DNA from: Variovorax sp. KK3
Lineage (GTDB): Bacteria; Pseudomonadota; Gammaproteobacteria; Burkholderiales; Burkholderiaceae_C
Length of the DNA: 64,000 nucleotides
NCBI RefSeq assembly: GCF_001984055.1
Contig: NZ_LYVO01000016.1
Location: 36,127-100,126, forward strand
Direction: 5' to 3'
Part shown: piece after piece, positions 58,450 through 64,000 of the stretch
How positions within the stretch are numbered: the first letter of the stretch is position 1
Layout: each line of letters starts with the position of its first letter
Notes under the pieces: generated by a model
Seen by the model: the letters and a program-made list of their open reading frames with translations, nothing else
What the model was told of the DNA's origin: nothing
The model's database searches: none
Translations under genes and position numbers: made by a program

Positions 58450-58500
58450 CGATCGAAAAACCGCCTACGATGCAATGGTTTGTTGCACTGAACGATCGAA
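58450..58500. promoter_or_regulatory. Repeat-containing regulatory region between reductase and LysR genes
   Basis: TGCAA-TGGTTTG-TTGCA (58471-58487) is an inverted repeat, close in form to LysR boxes. It is flanked by two copies of CGATCGAA (58450-58457 and 58493-58500). This is where the divergent promoters of the two genes should lie. Confidence 0.55.
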
Positions 58501-58516
58501 TCAAGCGCTTGCCCCA

Positions 58517-59470
58517 ATGGACCGCATCACCGCCTCGCAAGTCTTCATGAACGTCGCCGACCGCGGCAGCATGACCGCCACCGCCGAGGCCCTGAACATG
58601 TCCCGCGCCATGGTCACGCGCTACCTCGCGCACATGGAAGCCTGGGCCGGCGTCAGGCTGCTGCACCGAACGACGCGCCGCATCAGCCTGACGCCGGCCG
58701 GCGAGGAAACCCTGGCGCGCTGCCGCCAGATGCTGGAGATCGCCGGGCAGATGCCGGTCGCCGCCGACGCCGCCCCCGACGAGCCGCGCGGCCTGCTGCG
58801 GCTGAGCTGCGCGCAATCGCTGGCGCAGGACTTCATCGCCCCGGCGGTGGCGACCTTTCTGCGCCGGCATCCGCAGACTTCGGTGGACCTGCAGGTCAAC
58901 GACCGCATGGTCAACCTGGTGGAGGAACGCATCGACCTGGCGATCCGCATCACCAACGAGCTCGACCCGAACCTGATCGCGCGGCCGCTGGCCAAGTGCC
59001 CCTCGGTGGTGTGCGCCACACCGGCTTACCTGGCTGCGCACGGCACACCGCGCACGCCGCAGGAGCTGGCGCTGCACCACTGCCTGACGCATTCGTACTT
59101 CGGCAAGAGCCTGTGGCAGTTCGACCGGCGTGGCGAACAGGTTGCGGTGCCGGTGGGTGGCCGGCTGAGCGCCAACGAATCGCGGGTGCTGCTGATGGCC
59201 GCGTTGGAGGGGGCGGGCATCGCGATGCAGCCGGTGTATTCGGCCGCGCCGCTGGTGGCGAGCGGGCTGGTGGTGCCGCTGCTGACGGATTGGGAGCCCC
59301 AGCCGCTGGGCGTGTACGGCGTCTACAGCTCGCGCCGGCAGATGCCGGCCGCCTTGCGCGCGATGCTGGACTTTCTGGTGGAACGCTTCAGCGACCCGGC
59401 GCACTGGCCGCCGGCGCGTCCTCCGGCCCCACGGCGCGGTACAGCGCACGCACGAAGTCGGACTGCGTAA
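58517..59470 (+). CDS. LysR family transcriptional regulator
   Basis: The protein has 317 residues. The winged helix covers about residues 5-62 (MTATAEALNMSRAMVTRYLAHMEAWAGVRLLHRTTR), and the effector domain from residue 90 is of the CrgA/DmlR-like group (IDLAIRITNELDPNLIARPLA). The ATG at 58517 fits the domain start; a further in-frame ATG at 58475 falls inside the inverted-repeat region. The C-terminal 20 residues are Pro/Arg-rich and overlap the convergent HPP gene by 83 bp, which suggests the end has drifted past its ancestral stop. It probably controls the divergent reductase gene. Confidence 0.9.
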   Translation: MDRITASQVFMNVADRGSMTATAEALNMSRAMVTRYLAHMEAWAGVRLLHRTTRRISLTPAGEETLARCRQMLEIAGQMPVAADAAPDEPRGLLRLSCAQSLAQDFIAPAVATFLRRHPQTSVDLQVNDRMVNLVEERIDLAIRITNELDPNLIARPLAKCPSVVCATPAYLAAHGTPRTPQELALHHCLTHSYFGKSLWQFDRRGEQVAVPVGGRLSANESRVLLMAALEGAGIAMQPVYSAAPLVASGLVVPLLTDWEPQPLGVYGVYSSRRQMPAALRAMLDFLVERFSDPAHWPPARPPAPRRGTAHARSRTA

Positions 59471-60548
59471 TCATCCCGGCCAGCCGCCGCTCGGCGTCGA
59501 TGATCGGGATGTGGTGGTGCCCGCCTTCCGAGAAAAGCGGCACCAGCTCGACGAGCGGCCGGTCTTCGCTGGCCACGCGCACCTGGCGCGTCATGATCTG
59601 GCCCACCACCTCGGGCTTGCTCGACATCACGGTGCGCGTCGCGCGGATGAAATCGCGCAGCCGACCGCCCAAGCCCTCGTGGTGTTCCAGGTCGATGTGG
59701 CGGAAGAAGTCGGCCTGCGTGACGATACCGACCACGCGGCGCGTGCGGTCGGTGACCGGCAGGGCCTTGATGCGGCGCGCCTGCATCAGGGCCCAGGCCT
59801 CCTGCAGCGGCGTGCCGAACTCGGCGACCACCGGATCGCGGGTCATCACGTCGGCGCATTGCACGGTGCCGAGGCGGCGGCGGTAGGACTCGACCTCGGT
59901 CTCGCGGATCAGGGTTTCCAGATCGTCGCGGCTGATGTCGAGCACCTGGTTGTAGCGGGCCAGCACCGCATCGACGTCGGCCGAGCTGAAGCGCGCATCG
60001 GCGGCAGGTGCCCGGGGCGCCAGCTGCACGTGGGGATAGCGCCGACCGGTCAACGTGTTGTAGAGCACGCCGGCCAGCACCAGCAGCACCGAGTCGAAGA
60101 GCACGGGCTGGATCGCAAAGGGGAAGTGGGTCGTGTGGTTCAAGGCCACCAGCAGCGCGACCGCGCCGCCGGGCGGGTGCAGGCAGCGCAGCCCGAACAT
60201 GAGCGCGATGGCCAGCGCGGTCGCGGCCGGGCCGACCCACAGGCCTTCGGGCATCCACCGCGCGCAGGCCACGCCGACCAGCGCCGAGAACATGTTGCCC
60301 GCGACCACCGGCCACGGCTGCGCGAGCGGGCTCGCCGGCAGCGCGAACACCAGCACGGCACTCGCGCCCAGCGGCGCGATCAGCCAGTGGCCGTCGGCGC
60401 CGCCGCCGGCGAGCTGAACGATCAGCGAGGTGATGAGCAGACCCAGGCCGGCACCGGTGACGGCACGAAGGCGTTCGCGCGCATCGACGTTGGTCCGGCC
60501 CGGCAGCCAGGAGCGGGCGAACGTGCGCAGCGCTTCGCGCGCAGCCAT
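59388..60548 (-). CDS. HPP family membrane protein with two CBS domains
   Basis: The protein has 386 residues. The first 180 are the four-helix HPP module, with the namesake motif in CLHPPGGAVALLVALNH (about residues 120-136). After a linker, two CBS domains follow: CADVMTRDPVVAEFGTPLQEAWALMQARRIKALPVTD and VVGQIMTRQVRVASEDRPLVELVPLFSEGGHHHIPIID. HPP proteins are suspected nitrite or anion transporters, and CBS domains usually sense adenine nucleotides. Its ATG overlaps the stop of the MFS gene (TGATG), so they are one operon. Its end overlaps the convergent LysR gene. Confidence 0.88.
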   Translation of the reverse strand: MAAREALRTFARSWLPGRTNVDARERLRAVTGAGLGLLITSLIVQLAGGGADGHWLIAPLGASAVLVFALPASPLAQPWPVVAGNMFSALVGVACARWMPEGLWVGPAATALAIALMFGLRCLHPPGGAVALLVALNHTTHFPFAIQPVLFDSVLLVLAGVLYNTLTGRRYPHVQLAPRAPAADARFSSADVDAVLARYNQVLDISRDDLETLIRETEVESYRRRLGTVQCADVMTRDPVVAEFGTPLQEAWALMQARRIKALPVTDRTRRVVGIVTQADFFRHIDLEHHEGLGGRLRDFIRATRTVMSSKPEVVGQIMTRQVRVASEDRPLVELVPLFSEGGHHHIPIIDAERRLAGMITQSDFVRALYRAVGPEDAPAASAPGR

Positions 60549-61786
60549 CACGCAGGCTCTCCGGCGACGCGACGGCCGACTTCCGGCCAGCGCGCATGGA
60601 GCCAGACCCAGGCCACCAGGCCCACGCCCATCATCACGATCGAGGTCAGGGCCAGGGCCAGCGTGGAATGCATGACGAGCGGCGCGACGATGCCGGCCAC
60701 GATGCCGTTGGCAGTGGAGCCGATCACGGCCTGCAACGACGACGCCATGCCGCGCCGTGCGGGGTGCAGGTCGAGCACGAGCAGCGTGATCACCGGCACC
60801 ATCAGCGCCCAGCCGAAGGCGAACACCGCCAGTGGCCAGAGCGCCCAGTAGACGTTCGGCGTGAAAAGCGCGTTGGCGATGACGTTGACGACCGAGGTCA
60901 ACAGCATGATCAGGAAGCCGTCGCGGATCTGCCGCTTGGGTGCCACCTTGCCCGCCATGCGGCCGCTGGCCCACGCGCCGGCCATGATGCCGCCGATGGT
61001 CAGCAGGAAGAACCAGAAGAACTGGGTGGGCGCGAGCGCGAGGTGGTCGCCCAGGAAGGCGGGCGCGGCGAGCACGTAAAGGAACATGCCGTTGAAGGGC
61101 ACGCCGCTGGCCAGCGCGAGCAGCAGGAAGCGCGGGTCGGAACACAGGTTCCAGTAGCCGCGCATCAGGTGCCGCACCTCGAAAGGCTGGCGCTGACTCT
61201 GGTGCAGGGTTTCGGGCAGCAGCTTGTAGTTGGCGGCGAACAGCACGACGCCCACGGCCACCAGGAACCAGAACACGCTGTGCCAGCCCAAGTGCACGAA
61301 CAGGAAGCCGCCGATGATGGGCGCGATGGCCGGCGCGACGCCGAAGTAGATCGTGACCTGACTCATCACCCGTTGCGCCTCGGCTGGCGGGAACATGTCG
61401 CGGATGACCGCGCGCGACACCACGATGCCGGCGCCTGTCGACAGCCCCTGCAAGGCGCGGAAGAAAACGAGCTGCGCGATGGTCTGCGAAAGCGCGCAGC
61501 CCAGCGATGCGATGGTGAAGACGGCAAGGCCCCAGAGCACGACCGGCCGGCGCCCGAAGCTGTCGGACAGCGCACCGTGGAACATGTTCATGAAAGCGAA
61601 GCCGAACAAGTACGCCGACAGCGTCTGCTGCATCTGGGCCGGGGTCGCACCGATGCTGCTGGCGATGCCCGAGAACGCCGGGATGTAGGTGTCGATGGAG
61701 AAGGGCCCGAGCATGCCCAGCACCGCCAACAGCACGGCGAGCGCCCAACGCGGCGCGTGCCAGAGTTTGTCGGCGTCGGGGTTCAT
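60548..61786 (-). CDS. Bcr/CflA family multidrug efflux MFS transporter
   Basis: The protein has 412 residues with 12 helices. Typical Bcr/CflA stretches are GPFSIDTYIPAFSGIASSIGATPAQMQQTLSAYLFGFA in helix 1-2, GALSDSFGRRPVVLWG for the loop 2-3 motif, and RALQGLSTGAGIVVSRAVIRDMFPP for helices 4-5. These pumps export bicyclomycin, chloramphenicol, sulfonamides or small peptides with protons. The ATG at 61786 starts the fold, and the longer reading upstream passes through the rpoD terminator. The HPP-CBS gene follows in the same transcript. Confidence 0.92.
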   Translation of the reverse strand: MNPDADKLWHAPRWALAVLLAVLGMLGPFSIDTYIPAFSGIASSIGATPAQMQQTLSAYLFGFAFMNMFHGALSDSFGRRPVVLWGLAVFTIASLGCALSQTIAQLVFFRALQGLSTGAGIVVSRAVIRDMFPPAEAQRVMSQVTIYFGVAPAIAPIIGGFLFVHLGWHSVFWFLVAVGVVLFAANYKLLPETLHQSQRQPFEVRHLMRGYWNLCSDPRFLLLALASGVPFNGMFLYVLAAPAFLGDHLALAPTQFFWFFLLTIGGIMAGAWASGRMAGKVAPKRQIRDGFLIMLLTSVVNVIANALFTPNVYWALWPLAVFAFGWALMVPVITLLVLDLHPARRGMASSLQAVIGSTANGIVAGIVAPLVMHSTLALALTSIVMMGVGLVAWVWLHARWPEVGRRVAGEPA

Positions 61787-61830
61787 GCGAGAAGTCTCCG
61801 GTCTTGCTTGTTCGAGTGTTTGTCGTGCAC

Positions 61831-61869
61831 GGAAAAGAAAATGCCCGCTGCCGTGAGGCAAGCGGGCAT
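61831..61869 (-). terminator. Rho-independent terminator of rpoD
   Basis: Read on the minus strand, ATGCCCGCT (61869-61861) pairs with AGCGGGCAT (61849-61841) around an 11-base loop and is followed by TTTCTTTTCC (61840-61831). It is placed about 20 bases after the rpoD stop and is the best intrinsic terminator in the window. Confidence 0.9.
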
Positions 61870-61889
61870 GTGTGCTGATCCGCCAGGGA

Positions 61890-64000
<2,111 letters not shown>

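Overview
The window looks like chromosomal DNA of a high-GC betaproteobacterium of the Comamonadaceae, most likely Variovorax or a close relative. This rests on the dense mix of LysR, GntR, AraC and MocR regulators, periplasmic Bug/TctC solute-binding proteins, Liv- and Dpp-type ABC transporters and Rieske oxygenases, on two intergenic stem-loop repeats of a kind I associate with this family, and on the rpoD sequence. The genus is an inference; no rRNA gene is present. I found no tRNA, rRNA, CRISPR array, insertion sequence or prophage.

Layout. 1-4747: the end of a fumarase/aspartase-type lyase, a convergent LysR gene, an AraC regulator downstream of a Bug binding protein, a GAF protein and a DUF1090 protein. 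4891-12336: a YncE-like beta-propeller, then a two-partner secretion cassette (TpsB transporter, TpsA exoprotein, secreted FecR-domain protein, small secreted protein) closed by a hairpin. 12517-18187: small housekeeping and stress genes, including a phytochelatin-synthase-like lipoprotein, GIY-YIG, DUF2256 with an SDR, DUF427, CopD-like, and an ECF sigma factor with DUF2892 and an isoprenylcysteine methyltransferase homologue. 18291-19412: a lower-GC unknown membrane protein. 19763-24563: a seven-gene arsenic operon (arsR, arsI-like, two arsC, acr3, arsH, MFS) equipped for inorganic and methylated arsenic. 24955-33361: a dipeptide-type ABC transporter with an amidohydrolase and a COG0523 metal-chaperone GTPase. 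33563-38305: lyase, DctA and a Bug protein, with a divergent GntR regulator and a twin operator between them. 38395-46164: a solitary XRE regulator, an amine/amino-acid oxidase unit with a divergent MocR regulator, an osmoprotectant-type binding-protein/permease fusion, a hydrolase and a ROK-type kinase that reads as circularly permuted. 46271-49468: MetE-like methyltransferase, glutathione transferase and cardiolipin synthase. 49614-57781: a VanA/VanB-type oxygenase system with its own GntR regulator, a complete Liv ABC importer and an SRPBCC protein. 57775-64000: an NAD(P)-binding reductase with a divergent LysR gene, an HPP-CBS protein, a Bcr/CflA efflux pump and most of rpoD.

How the genes work together. 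Several blocks pair uptake with a first catabolic step and a local regulator: the lyase/DctA/Bug unit under GntR, the Dpp transporter with an amidohydrolase, and the Liv importer with VanAB. The arsenic operon combines sensing, reduction, organoarsenical handling and export. The most unusual items are the permuted ROK protein, the TPS cassette with FecR, the exact twin GntR operator, and a set of promoters that seem to place the start codon at or near +1.
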